Origin: Shimia isoporae
GTDB lineage: Bacteria > Pseudomonadota > Alphaproteobacteria > Rhodobacterales > Rhodobacteraceae
Assembly (NCBI RefSeq): GCF_004346865.1
Contig: NZ_SMGR01000001.1
Coordinates: 744,001 to 808,000 of the forward strand
DNA: 64,000 nt
Reading direction: 5' to 3'
Shown one piece after another: positions 9,329 through 18,141 of the stretch. Within the stretch, counting starts at the first letter, position 1. Every line of letters begins with the position of its first letter. The notes beneath the pieces are model-generated. The model ran no database searches, was not told the DNA's origin, and saw only the letters and a list, made by a program, of their open reading frames with translations. The position numbers were made by a program, and so were the translations under genes.

Positions 9329-9628
9329 ATGAACATCATCAAAGGCGCTCTCCTGGTTTCGCTGGCAGTTGGCGTTTCAGCCTGTACGGACAACAAAGTA
9401 GACAAAACCATCGACCGTGGTTTTGACAGCAAGCACCTGAGCCAACTTAAGGCGGGTATCTGGGTAGATCCCAACGGCTGTGACCACTGGATCATTGACG
9501 ACGGTGTCGAGGGGTACCTGTCCCAGAGACTTGATCCGTACGGGAAGCCTGTATGCTCCAATGCCGCACCTCCCGGCGTGGCGACCGGTCCGTTCAAGCG
9601 CGGATCGCGGTTCAAGGACCAGATCTGA
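9329..9628 (+). CDS. Small lipoprotein sharing the WVDPxGC module
   Basis: 99 residues from the ATG at 9329, preceded by GAGGAGAGAG. The N-terminus is a lipoprotein signal (MNIIKGALLVSLAVGVSAC, Cys near residue 19). The mature part contains WVDPNGCDHWIIDDGVEGYL followed by a GKPVC ending, matching the neighbouring OmpA-family protein over about 35 residues including both cysteines. No other domain is recognised. Translational coupling or co-transcription with the OmpA-family gene is likely, and a terminator follows. Confidence 0.83.
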   Translation: MNIIKGALLVSLAVGVSACTDNKVDKTIDRGFDSKHLSQLKAGIWVDPNGCDHWIIDDGVEGYLSQRLDPYGKPVCSNAAPPGVATGPFKRGSRFKDQI

Positions 9629-9650
9629 TCCGAACTGATGGAATACGAGG

Positions 9651-9680
9651 GGCCGTGCTACAAAAGCGCGGCCTTTTTCG
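9651..9680 (+). terminator. Intrinsic terminator after the small lipoprotein gene
   Basis: Stem GGCCGTGCT / AGCGCGGCC (one G-U pair) followed by TTTTT. It separates the OmpA/lipoprotein pair from phoH. Confidence 0.75.
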
Positions 9681-9793
9681 TTTGTAGGTGCGGAATTTCA
9701 CGGCATTCATACAAATTTCATTTGCGACCGCTTGCACCTTGTTCTGCAAGTTGGCACCATCGGGGTACAACATCTAGTTCTCAGGAGATCTGA

Positions 9794-10843
9794 TTGCCCA
9801 CAGGTGCGATGACCCCGCCGCCAGCGTCCGAAACAGCCAAAGAGACTTCGGTCGAGTTTCCGGATAACCGCCTTTTGATCGAGCTTTGCGGAGAGTTTGA
9901 CCGCAACCTCGCGGATATAGAGCAAAAAATGGGGGTGCAGATCCTGCGACGCGGCAATCATCTGGCCGTGTTTGGCGAGGATGGGCCTCGTTCTGAGACC
10001 GTGGACGTGCTGCAATCTCTGTATGACCGTCTGGAAAGTGGCAAGTCCGTCGAGGGCGGCGACATTGATCGTGAGATTCGCATGGGAGGCTCTGAAGAAG
10101 GCACCGGCGTGCGCGACGGCGACCAGATGGAGATGTTCAAAGGCGGGCCTGTTGAGATCAAGACCCGCAAGAAACTGATTGAGCCCAGAACCGATGCGCA
10201 AAAGGCCTATGTCCTGTCGCTGTTCAAAAATGAGTTGGCGTTTGGCATTGGTCCCGCAGGTACGGGCAAAACCTATCTGGCCGTTGCGGTCGGGGTGTCG
10301 ATGTTCATTTCGGGGCAAGTGGACCGGATTATTCTGTCACGTCCTGCCGTGGAGGCGGGCGAGAAACTTGGCTATCTGCCAGGCGACATGAAGGACAAGG
10401 TCGATCCCTATATGCAGCCGCTCTACGATGCGCTGAACGACTTTTTGCCAGCGAAACAGCTGGGGAAGCTGATCGAAGAAAAGAAGATCGAGATTGCGCC
10501 GCTGGCGTTTATGCGCGGGCGGACATTGGCAAACGCTTTTGTGGTTCTGGATGAAGCGCAAAACGCAACGACAATGCAGATGAAGATGTTCCTGACTCGT
10601 CTGGGTGAAGGGTCGCGCATGGTGATTACTGGCGACCGGAGCCAGATCGACCTACCGCGCGGGGTGCCGTCGGGGTTGAAGGATGCGGAGCGCCTGCTGA
10701 AGGGCATTCCCAACATCAGTTTCAATTATTTCACTGCAGATGATGTCGTGCGCCACCCGTTGGTGGCGGCGATCATCAAGGCTTACGACAAAGACGCGGT
10801 GCGGGCCTTGGCGGAGAAAGAAAAAAAAGAGCAAAAGGCGTGA
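9794..10843 (+). CDS. PhoH-family ATPase
   Basis: 349 residues from TTG 9794, with CAGGAGATC as ribosome binding site. The PhoH core has the P-loop GPAGTGKTYLA and Walker B FVVLDEAQNAT, plus ITGDRSQIDLPRG. PhoH/YbeZ is an RNA-associated ATPase that works with the endoribonuclease YbeY, which is encoded immediately downstream. The N-terminal 100 residues form a KH-like region preceding the ATPase domain. An internal methionine at codon 6 is an alternative start. Confidence 0.93.
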   Translation: MPTGAMTPPPASETAKETSVEFPDNRLLIELCGEFDRNLADIEQKMGVQILRRGNHLAVFGEDGPRSETVDVLQSLYDRLESGKSVEGGDIDREIRMGGSEEGTGVRDGDQMEMFKGGPVEIKTRKKLIEPRTDAQKAYVLSLFKNELAFGIGPAGTGKTYLAVAVGVSMFISGQVDRIILSRPAVEAGEKLGYLPGDMKDKVDPYMQPLYDALNDFLPAKQLGKLIEEKKIEIAPLAFMRGRTLANAFVVLDEAQNATTMQMKMFLTRLGEGSRMVITGDRSQIDLPRGVPSGLKDAERLLKGIPNISFNYFTADDVVRHPLVAAIIKAYDKDAVRALAEKEKKEQKA

Positions 10844-10897
10844 TGCCGGTATGTGTTCTGGCGTCCAAGCTGGAAACGGTTCCGAGATAGTCAAAGC

Positions 10898-11389
10898 ATG
10901 TTGACTGACACCATCATTGAAGACGAGCGCTGGGTCGCGTTGGGTTTTGAAGCGCTGGCAGAGACCGCTGCACGGGCGGCTCTTGCGCATCTGGGGTTTG
11001 CGGCTGGGGATTGGGAGATCGCGGTGCTGGCCTGTGATGATGCCCGCATTGCCGAATTGAATACCGAGTTTCGCGACAAGCCGACGCCGACGAATGTCTT
11101 GAGCTGGCCAAGCGAAGAGAGGGGCGCAGAGGTGGATGGCGACACGCCGAATTCACCAGAAGGGCCGGACACGGAACTGGGCGACATCGCGATTGCCTTT
11201 GAAACCTGCGAACGTGAGGCGAGGGCTGCGGGAAAACCGATGGCGGACCACGTCACACATTTGGTTGTTCACGGGGTGTTACATCTTCTCGGTTATGATC
11301 ATATCCGTGACAAAGATGCCACTTTGATGGAAGGGCTGGAAACAGCCATACTTGGCAAAATGGGTTTATCGGACCCATATGAAGGATGA
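10898..11389 (+). CDS. ybeY: Endoribonuclease YbeY, 16S rRNA maturation
   Basis: 163 residues from ATG 10898; a GTG at 10853 in the same frame would add 15 unconserved residues. The zinc-binding signature HLVVHGVLHLLGYDH (HxxxHxxxxxH) is intact, and NVLSWPSEE and ELGDIAIA match the family. YbeY acts in 16S rRNA 3' processing and ribosome quality control. It sits between phoH and corC, the standard alphaproteobacterial order. Confidence 0.95.
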   Translation: MLTDTIIEDERWVALGFEALAETAARAALAHLGFAAGDWEIAVLACDDARIAELNTEFRDKPTPTNVLSWPSEERGAEVDGDTPNSPEGPDTELGDIAIAFETCEREARAAGKPMADHVTHLVVHGVLHLLGYDHIRDKDATLMEGLETAILGKMGLSDPYEG

Positions 11390-11419
11390 ACGGGGACAAA
11401 TCCCCAACGGAAAGGACCA

Positions 11420-12304
11420 ATGGGCGACACCATCGACGGGTCTTCTAACGCAGCGCTGAGCGCGCGGCCGGAAGGTCAACATCAGAAAAAGGGCGGCTGG
11501 ATAGCACGCCTGTTTTCGAAATCCGCGGAGATGCCGGAGGCCATCAATGGCGCTCAGGCGGCTCCGGCACCTGCTTCCCAGCCTCATGGCATGATCAACC
11601 TTCGCCGCATGCGCGTTGAGGATGTGGCCGTGCCGAAAGCCGATATCGTCGCTGTACCAAATACGATCAGCGAAACCGAGCTTTTGCAGGTCTTTCGCGA
11701 CAGCGGCATGACGCGGCTACCGGTTTATGACGGCACATTGGATACGCCGATCGGTTTTGTCCATTTGAAGGACTTTGCGCTGCGTCACGGTTTCAACGGC
11801 GACACGCGCAGCCTCGAAATCGACAAGATGCTGAGACCTTTGCTGTTTGTCCCCCCTTCGATGGCCATAGGTGTATTGCTGGCCAAGATGCAGGCGGAGC
11901 GCCGTCACATGGCGCTGGTGATCGATGAATACGGTGGCGTTGACGGTCTTGCGACCATCGAAGACCTCATTGAGCAGGTGATCGGCGAGATCGAAGATGA
12001 ACACGACGCTGAAGAGGCGGACTTTTGGGTTCAGGAGCGGCCCGGCAGTTACCTTGCTTTGAGCAAAACACCTTTGGAAGACTTTGAAGCCGCAATCGGG
12101 CGTTCGCTTACGCATCATGAAGATATTGACCGTGAGGAGATCGATACTCTGGGCGGTTTGGTTTTCATGTTGTGTGGCCACGTTCCGGCACGCGGTGAAG
12201 TGGTCGAGTTGCCAGACGGATTGAGCTTTGAGGTTGTGGATGCGGATCCGCGTCGCATCAAACGACTGAGAGTTCTGCTTCCGGCGGAGGCCGCAAATGG
12301 CTGA
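11420..12304 (+). CDS. corC: CorC/HlyC-type CBS-domain protein
   Basis: 294 residues. It has two CBS domains (about residues 75-200: RVEDVAVPKADIVAVP ... MRPLLFVPPSMAIGVLLAKM, ALVIDEYGGVDGLATIEDLIE) and a C-terminal transporter-associated CorC/HlyC domain. It lacks the DUF21 membrane domain, as CorC does. CorC-type proteins are linked to magnesium/cobalt efflux. It overlaps the start of lnt by 8 bp, indicating translational coupling. Confidence 0.92.
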   Translation: MGDTIDGSSNAALSARPEGQHQKKGGWIARLFSKSAEMPEAINGAQAAPAPASQPHGMINLRRMRVEDVAVPKADIVAVPNTISETELLQVFRDSGMTRLPVYDGTLDTPIGFVHLKDFALRHGFNGDTRSLEIDKMLRPLLFVPPSMAIGVLLAKMQAERRHMALVIDEYGGVDGLATIEDLIEQVIGEIEDEHDAEEADFWVQERPGSYLALSKTPLEDFEAAIGRSLTHHEDIDREEIDTLGGLVFMLCGHVPARGEVVELPDGLSFEVVDADPRRIKRLRVLLPAEAANG

Positions 12305-13811
12305 CAGCGCTGTTGTGCAGCGCTGGGACGTCGCGGGCATCTGGAAGATTCTATTGTGCGTTCTTCTGGGCGCGCTGGGCGCCCTTGGTCATCCGCCTTT
12401 TGACCAATGGTATCTGACTGTCGCGTCGTTTGTGGCCGTCTTCGGACTCGCGTTGCGCGCGCGAGATTGGCGCGCTCTGGCCAAGACTGGATTGTGGTTC
12501 GGGTTCGGCTATTTCGCCGTGGCCCTTCATTGGATTGTTGAGCCGTTTTTAGTCGACGTCGCCCGTCACGGTTGGATGGCGCCCTTTGCACTCGTCTTGA
12601 TGGCGGCCGGGGGCGCGCTGTTCTGGGGTGCCGCATTCGGAGTGGCCGGCCTGTTGCGTCTCGGCGGGTATGGGGGCGCCGCCGCGCTTGCCGTGTGCAT
12701 GACCGCGACGGAACTGTTGAGAGCATATGTTTTCACCGGGTTTCCCTGGGCGATGCCATCTTATGTGCTTGTCAGTCAGGTAGCTGGGCAGGCGGCATCG
12801 GTGATTGGTCCACATGGTCTTAACTTCCTTCTGTTTCTTGCGACTGCAGGACTGGCGCTTGGGGCGGTAACCCGTTGGCGTTGGATCTGGGGAGTTGCCG
12901 GTGCCGTTATGCTGGCCATCTGGATACCTGTTCCGGAGGCGTCCGAAACGGGCGCGGACGCGCCCGTTGTTCGATTGGTGCAACCCAATGCTGCTCAGCA
13001 TCTGAAATGGCATCCAGATCATTATCAGCGGTTTTTCGAGCGATCCTTGATGCTGACTTCTGGTGGCGCGGGTGCGGCGGGAGTTGATTTGATTGTCTGG
13101 CCAGAAACATCCGTACCATGGTTGTTGGAGGACGCGGCAGGGGCATTGGAGGCTGCCGCTGAAATGGCTGGTGGCGCACCGGTTGTTCTTGGCCTCAACA
13201 GATATGTCGGGCCGCGAATTTACAACAGCGTGGCGGTGATTGGTCCCGGCGGTACTGTGACTGACTTGTATGACAAGCATCACCTCGTGCCATTCGGTGA
13301 GTACATACCGTTTGGCGATTTTCTGGGTCGTTTCGGGTTGCGTGGACTGGCCAGCCAACACGGTGGCGGATACTCCTCCGGCGACGGGCCGGAGCTTGTC
13401 GATCTCGGGCCAATTGGTGCGGCACTGCCGTTGATCTGCTATGAGGCGGTTTTCCCGCAGGACGTGCGCGGTACACAAAGCCGACCCAGAGTCATGCTGC
13501 ATATGACGAATGATGCCTGGTTCGGAAACTTTTCCGGCCCCTATCAGCATCTGGCGCAGGCCCGCATGCGGGCGATCGAAACCGGAGTGCCTGTGTTGCG
13601 TGCAGCCAATACCGGCGTATCTGCTGCGATTGATGCGCAGGGCAGGATTGTGGCGGCGCTCACTTTGAATGAAGCGGGAGCTCTGGACGTAGCGCTGCCC
13701 GCGCTTGCACCGGAAACGTTTTATTCACGCACAGGCGATACTCCGCTGGCGCTGTTGCTTTTGGCGCTCATTCTGACAATGGCCGCCTTGCGGTGGCGCA
13801 AATCTCATTGA
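12297..13811 (+). CDS. lnt: Apolipoprotein N-acyltransferase Lnt
   Basis: 504 residues with about six N-terminal transmembrane helices (to about residue 215), a periplasmic nitrilase-like domain, and a closing helix (PLALLLLALILTMAAL). The Glu-Lys-Cys catalytic triad is visible as WPETSVPW, DKHHLVPFGEY and PLICYEAVFP. Lnt adds the third acyl chain to the N-terminal Cys of lipoproteins, such as the two predicted in this window (PLD protein and the 9.3 kb lipoprotein). Confidence 0.96.
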   Translation: MADSAVVQRWDVAGIWKILLCVLLGALGALGHPPFDQWYLTVASFVAVFGLALRARDWRALAKTGLWFGFGYFAVALHWIVEPFLVDVARHGWMAPFALVLMAAGGALFWGAAFGVAGLLRLGGYGGAAALAVCMTATELLRAYVFTGFPWAMPSYVLVSQVAGQAASVIGPHGLNFLLFLATAGLALGAVTRWRWIWGVAGAVMLAIWIPVPEASETGADAPVVRLVQPNAAQHLKWHPDHYQRFFERSLMLTSGGAGAAGVDLIVWPETSVPWLLEDAAGALEAAAEMAGGAPVVLGLNRYVGPRIYNSVAVIGPGGTVTDLYDKHHLVPFGEYIPFGDFLGRFGLRGLASQHGGGYSSGDGPELVDLGPIGAALPLICYEAVFPQDVRGTQSRPRVMLHMTNDAWFGNFSGPYQHLAQARMRAIETGVPVLRAANTGVSAAIDAQGRIVAALTLNEAGALDVALPALAPETFYSRTGDTPLALLLLALILTMAALRWRKSH

Positions 13812-13849
13812 CCCGGGCGTAACCGGCACGTAAGGGCTTATCTACATCT

Positions 13850-13898
13850 GTCGCCACAACGGCTTCCTGACGTGGCGATGAATTATTTTAATGGAGCA
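13850..13898 (+). promoter_or_regulatory. SAM/SAH riboswitch in the metK leader
   Basis: The stretch reads GTCGCCAC, then AACGGCTTCCTGAC, then GTGGCGAT, a short linker and AATGGAGCA just before the metK ATG. The flanking GTCGCCAC/GTGGCGAT pair forms the stem, AACGGCTTCCTG is the conserved loop, and ATGGAGCA pairs back to form an H-type pseudoknot that includes the GGAG ribosome binding site. This matches the SAM/SAH riboswitch consensus I remember (CACAACGGCUUCCUG ... AUUGGAGCA), known from Rhodobacterales metK leaders. Binding of SAM or SAH should hide the Shine-Dalgarno sequence and repress translation. Confidence 0.92.
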
Positions 13899-13903
13899 CC
13901 CCC

Positions 13904-15085
13904 ATGGCAAGAAATAACTACACCTTTACTTCCGAGAGCGTCTCGGAGGGCCACCCCGATAAGGTTTGCGACCGGATTTCGGACGCGGTTCTCGACGCAT
14001 TTTTGACCGAAGAACCTGAGGCCCGCGTGGCCTGCGAAACCTTTGCCACCACCAATCGCGTGGTGATCGGTGGAGAGGTTGGTCTGTCAGACCAAGACAA
14101 ACTTAAGGATTACATGGGACGGATCGACGAAATCGCTCGCGCCTGTATCAAGGACATCGGCTACGAGCAGGACAAGTTCCACCACGAGACTGTTGAGATC
14201 ACCAACCTTTTGCACGAGCAATCTGCGCATATCGCACAAGGGGTTGATGCCAACGCCGACAAGGATGAAGGCGCTGGTGATCAGGGCATCATGTTTGGCT
14301 ACGCGACAACCGAAACCGACGCTTTGATGCCCGCCCCGATTCAATACTCGCATGCAATTCTACGCCGTCTGGCCGAGGTGCGAAAATCTGGTCAGGAACC
14401 AACTTTGGGGCCGGATGCCAAATCACAGCTGTCGGTTGTGTACGAAGATGGCAAGCCTGTCGGTGTGAGCTCGATCGTTCTGTCCACGCAGCACCTTGAC
14501 GAAGCTATGACCAGCGCCGATGTGCGCGCGGTGGTCGAACCTTACATCCGCGAAGTGCTTCCTGCCGCGTGGGTCAGCGACGCGACCGAATGGCATGTGA
14601 ACCCAACCGGAAAATTCGTGATCGGCGGGCCGGACGGTGATGCCGGTTTGACCGGCCGTAAGATCATTGTGGACACATATGGAGGGGCGGCACCGCATGG
14701 CGGTGGAGCGTTCTCCGGGAAAGACCCGACCAAGGTTGACCGCTCGGCGGCCTATGCTGCGCGTTACTTGGCGAAAAACGTTGTTGCGGCTGGTTTGGCG
14801 GAGCGGTGCACAATCCAGTTGTCATACGCGATCGGCGTCAGCGAACCACTGTCTATCTATTGTGACAACCATGGTACTGGTGACGTAGAGCCCGCAAAAA
14901 TCGAACAAGCGATCCGCGAGGTCATGAGCCTTACACCGCGTGGCATCCGCGAAAAACTTCAGCTCAATAAGCCGATTTATCAACGTACCGCTGCCTACGG
15001 CCATTTCGGGCGTACACCGGATGCGGACGGTGGCTTTAGCTGGGAGCGCACCGATCTGGTCGAGGACCTCAAATCGGCGCTATAA
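13904..15085 (+). CDS. metK: S-adenosylmethionine synthetase MetK
   Basis: 393 residues, normal length. It makes SAM from methionine and ATP. Signatures: [18 protein letters not shown] at the N-terminus, [13 protein letters not shown] in the middle, and the phosphate-binding [19 protein letters not shown]. Its ribosome binding site GGAG lies inside the SAM/SAH riboswitch pseudoknot, so the product should repress its own translation. A strong terminator follows, and trmB, a SAM user, is two genes downstream. Confidence 0.98.
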   Translation: MARNNYTFTSESVSEGHPDKVCDRISDAVLDAFLTEEPEARVACETFATTNRVVIGGEVGLSDQDKLKDYMGRIDEIARACIKDIGYEQDKFHHETVEITNLLHEQSAHIAQGVDANADKDEGAGDQGIMFGYATTETDALMPAPIQYSHAILRRLAEVRKSGQEPTLGPDAKSQLSVVYEDGKPVGVSSIVLSTQHLDEAMTSADVRAVVEPYIREVLPAAWVSDATEWHVNPTGKFVIGGPDGDAGLTGRKIIVDTYGGAAPHGGGAFSGKDPTKVDRSAAYAARYLAKNVVAAGLAERCTIQLSYAIGVSEPLSIYCDNHGTGDVEPAKIEQAIREVMSLTPRGIREKLQLNKPIYQRTAAYGHFGRTPDADGGFSWERTDLVEDLKSAL

Positions 15086-15110
15086 CGCCGGTTTCCAAGA
15101 GAAGCCCAAA

Positions 15111-15143
15111 GAGCCCGTCGGTTTCCGGCGGGCTTTTGTTTTG
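15111..15143 (+). terminator. Intrinsic terminator after metK
   Basis: Stem GCCCGTCGG / CCGGCGGGC with a TTT loop, then TTTTGTTTT. Confidence 0.88.
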
Positions 15144-15265
15144 CAAGCACCTCGTTGCCGTTGCTGTCGGCAGGAGACGCCCTCCTTGCGGCCTTTCCCC
15201 AACGAAACCTTTGGTGCTGCCTGCTTTCTGTGCAAACCTCTCTTCGCGAATAGGGAGGACTACCA

Positions 15266-16126
15266 ATGCTCATCGATGTGGCGCTGCCGCTATCTCTTGC
15301 TTTCATCATGTTTTCACTGGGCTTTGGCCTGACCTTTGCCGATTTCGGCAGGGTTCTCACAATGCCAAAGGCAGTGCTGACAGGTGTGGTGATGCAAATC
15401 GGGGCTGTGCCTTTGGTTGCCTACCTTTTGCTGTTTATTTTCAACCTTCCGCCGGCCATGGCATTTGGCGTCATGATCCTGTCGTTCTGTCCGGGCGGTG
15501 TGACATCCAATATCCTCACCAAACTCGCTGGCGGGACCGTGGCGCTGTCGATCACGCTGACCGCTGTCGTGAGCCTTTTGTCCGTGATCACGGTTCCGAT
15601 CCTCGTGGCTTGGGCGGGTGACACCTTTCTTGGGGCAGCGGCGCCTGAGGTCAACGTCCTCGGGATCGGCATGTCGATGTTTGCCATCACGGCGGTGCCG
15701 GTCATCATTGGCCTTTTGACACGTTGGGTTGCCAGCGGACTGGCGGACAAAATCGAAAAAATCGTATCGGCAGTGGCGCTCATCCTGTTCCTTGTGATCG
15801 TCGCCGCCGCGCTGGCGACAAACTGGGATCTGTTCATGGCAAACATCTGGTCGTTGGGGCCAGTTTTGATGATCCTCAATGCAATCCTTCTCGTGGCAGG
15901 GGTATACGTTGCGCGGCTCTTGGGATTGTCTGGACCTGATGGGCTTTGCATCTCGGTCGAGATGGGCGTGCAGAATGCCACGCTGGGGATCACAGTTGCA
16001 GGCATGGTGGCGCAGGCCTCGGGCATACCGGAGTTTGCAGTGCCAGCCGCGCTTTACGGGATCACGATGTATATCGTGACCATTCCCGGCATGTTCATTC
16101 TGCGCGCGATTTTCGGAAAAGATTGA
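15266..16126 (+). CDS. Bile acid:sodium symporter (BASS) family transporter
   Basis: 286 residues with nine to ten predicted transmembrane helices. The family motifs are ILSFCPGGVTSNILTKLAGG in the first crossover and EMGVQNATLGITVAGMV in the second, where sodium ligands lie. BASS proteins import organic anions such as pantothenate, pyruvate or bile acids; the substrate here cannot be read. The start has GGGAGGAC six bases upstream. It stands between the metK terminator and trmB. Confidence 0.9.
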   Translation: MLIDVALPLSLAFIMFSLGFGLTFADFGRVLTMPKAVLTGVVMQIGAVPLVAYLLLFIFNLPPAMAFGVMILSFCPGGVTSNILTKLAGGTVALSITLTAVVSLLSVITVPILVAWAGDTFLGAAAPEVNVLGIGMSMFAITAVPVIIGLLTRWVASGLADKIEKIVSAVALILFLVIVAAALATNWDLFMANIWSLGPVLMILNAILLVAGVYVARLLGLSGPDGLCISVEMGVQNATLGITVAGMVAQASGIPEFAVPAALYGITMYIVTIPGMFILRAIFGKD

Positions 16127-16188
16127 GCAAAGCTTGACCCGAAGGGCTGGGTACGGCAAAGGCACGGGCGATCGAAACGAGAGAGCTC

Positions 16189-16911
16189 ATGTCTGACAAG
16201 CCGACTGACAAACACCCTTCGGGCGCCCCATGGCGCAATTTCTATGGCCGGTTCAAAGGCAAGGGTTTGCGCTCTTCGCAAGAAGCTTATCTGGATGAGG
16301 ACCTTGCCAAACTGAGCCCTGGCAAGGTGACATGGGACGAGAACCCGGAGCGTACGCGCATTGACCTCGAGGCGCTCTTTGGGGGCAAGGATGTGTGGTT
16401 GGAGATCGGTTTTGGAGGCGGTGAGCACATGGTTCATCAAGCGGTCCAAAACCCCGACGTCGGAATCATCGGTTGCGAACCTTACATCAACGGCGTCGCG
16501 ATGCTGCTGGGCAAGATCCGGAAGGCCGGAGCTGACAACATCCGAGTACACCCGGGTGATGCGCGCGACATGTTTGACGTGTTGCCTGACCAAAGCCTGA
16601 GCCGCGCGTTTTTGCTGTATCCGGACCCGTGGCCGAAAAAACGTCACCACCGTCGCCGGTTCGTCACTCCGGAGCACCTCGAACCTCTGGCGCGCAAGCT
16701 GAAACCGGGAGCAATTTTCCGGGTGGCAACCGACATCGAGGACTATGTCCGCCAGACGTTGGAACAGGTGCCCAAACACGGTTTTGAATGGTTGGCAGAA
16801 AAGCCGGAAGATTGGCGCGAGCCATGGCACGACTGGATTTCAACACGCTATGAGCAAAAGGCTTTCCGCGAAGGGCGAACGCCGCACTACCTGACATTTC
16901 GAAAGTCCTAA
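16189..16911 (+). CDS. trmB: tRNA (guanine-N7-)-methyltransferase TrmB
   Basis: 240 residues. It methylates N7 of G46 in tRNA using SAM. The SAM-binding motif LEIGFGGGEHM and the family signature DPWPKKRHHRRRF (active-site region) are intact. The C-terminal YEQKAFREGRTPHYLTF matches the family. It lies in the same direction as metK, whose product it uses, although separated by the transporter gene. Confidence 0.96.
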   Translation: MSDKPTDKHPSGAPWRNFYGRFKGKGLRSSQEAYLDEDLAKLSPGKVTWDENPERTRIDLEALFGGKDVWLEIGFGGGEHMVHQAVQNPDVGIIGCEPYINGVAMLLGKIRKAGADNIRVHPGDARDMFDVLPDQSLSRAFLLYPDPWPKKRHHRRRFVTPEHLEPLARKLKPGAIFRVATDIEDYVRQTLEQVPKHGFEWLAEKPEDWREPWHDWISTRYEQKAFREGRTPHYLTFRKS

Positions 16912-16988
16912 GTGGCCATTCGTCGCCAGACTTGAGGGAATCGCGGGGATCGGAGACACTTTCGGCATTTCATTATTGAGGTGTCGTT

Positions 16989-18050
16989 ATGACCGATTAC
17001 CGTATTACGAATTGTCATTTGCATTTGTTTACTTTGGATCATGTGCCGGAGGATTTTCCGGTGGCAATTGTCGGCGCCATTCGCAAAAACCCCAAGCTGA
17101 TCCGCTTTTTCTCCAATATTCTGGTCGGTCCTTTTCGCGAGTTGGGGCTTCAGGTCGAGAAACTGGGTCGCATGGCGGCCGTAGGACAATTGAAATCCCA
17201 GCAACAGGTGCTGCGCTCTGTTTTGCCGCAGTATCCCGATGATGCGCGCTTTGTCGTTCTGCCAATGGACATCGCGGCTTCCGGTTACAAAGAGGCGCCA
17301 AAGGACATCGCCGCGCAGCATCGAGAGCTTTTTGAACTTTCCAAGGATCCGGCTTTCAAGGACCGCATTTTGCCGTTTGCAAAAGTTAATCCTCGACGAG
17401 CCGATGCATTTGACGAATTCCGCAGGTGTATCGAGGAGTACGGTTTTCACGGACTGAAGATTTATCCCAAGCTTGGCTACGATCCGCGGGACCCCATGCT
17501 GATGAGCAAAGTCTATCCCTACTGCGTGGACCACAACATTCCCGTGATGAGCCATTGTTCGCGCGGCGGTGTTTACGGGCGCGGGTTCAAGGGCAAAGTT
17601 GGGCAGGATCTTGGTTCGCCGCGCAACTATGAACGTGTACTGAAGGAATTTCCGGAGTTACGTGTCTGCCTGGCCCATTTCGGCGGATCGGATGAATGGG
17701 ACGATTATATCGCCGGAATTGACCCTTTGGATGCCCAGTCACGCAGCCGCAATTGGGTTGCGACGATCAGAGACATGATCACCTCTGGCGATTTCCCCAA
17801 TCTTTATACCGACATCAGCTACACGATGTTTGATTTTGAGGAAAACATCCCGTTTTTGAGCGTGTTCCTTGAAAACGACAAGCTGCGGGATCGCGTTCTT
17901 TTTGGATCTGACTATTACATGACCAAGCAGGAAGACCTGAGCGAGCGAGCCGTGTCGATGCGCCTGCGTCATGCGCTTGGCGGGGATACGTTCCGCCAGA
18001 TCGCCCACGTCAATCCGACCCGCTGGCTGACCGGAACGGAGCCAGCCTGA
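16989..18050 (+). CDS. Amidohydrolase-2 family protein (TIM-barrel metal hydrolase/decarboxylase fold)
   Basis: 353 residues. The N-terminal NCHLHLF is the HxH metal motif on strand 1; further ligands appear as VMSHCSRGG (His), CLAHFGGS (His) and LFGSDYYM (Asp), the order expected of the Amidohydrolase_2 family. Such enzymes are hydrolases or non-oxidative decarboxylases of aromatic acids and lactones; no substrate is implied by the neighbours trmB and aroA. Good ribosome binding site (TTGAGGTG) upstream. Confidence 0.82.
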   Translation: MTDYRITNCHLHLFTLDHVPEDFPVAIVGAIRKNPKLIRFFSNILVGPFRELGLQVEKLGRMAAVGQLKSQQQVLRSVLPQYPDDARFVVLPMDIAASGYKEAPKDIAAQHRELFELSKDPAFKDRILPFAKVNPRRADAFDEFRRCIEEYGFHGLKIYPKLGYDPRDPMLMSKVYPYCVDHNIPVMSHCSRGGVYGRGFKGKVGQDLGSPRNYERVLKEFPELRVCLAHFGGSDEWDDYIAGIDPLDAQSRSRNWVATIRDMITSGDFPNLYTDISYTMFDFEENIPFLSVFLENDKLRDRVLFGSDYYMTKQEDLSERAVSMRLRHALGGDTFRQIAHVNPTRWLTGTEPA

Positions 18051-18141
18051 GCCCGCGCGCAGCAATCGGACAAAACACGGCATGGACGAGGGCCACTTGT
18101 TGCGCTAACAGCGAGGCAAGAGCAAGAAGGATACGCGCACT

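Noticed and set aside
12549..13550. A 333-residue minus-strand open frame
   Set aside because: Antisense to lnt, whose catalytic triad and membrane helices are clear.
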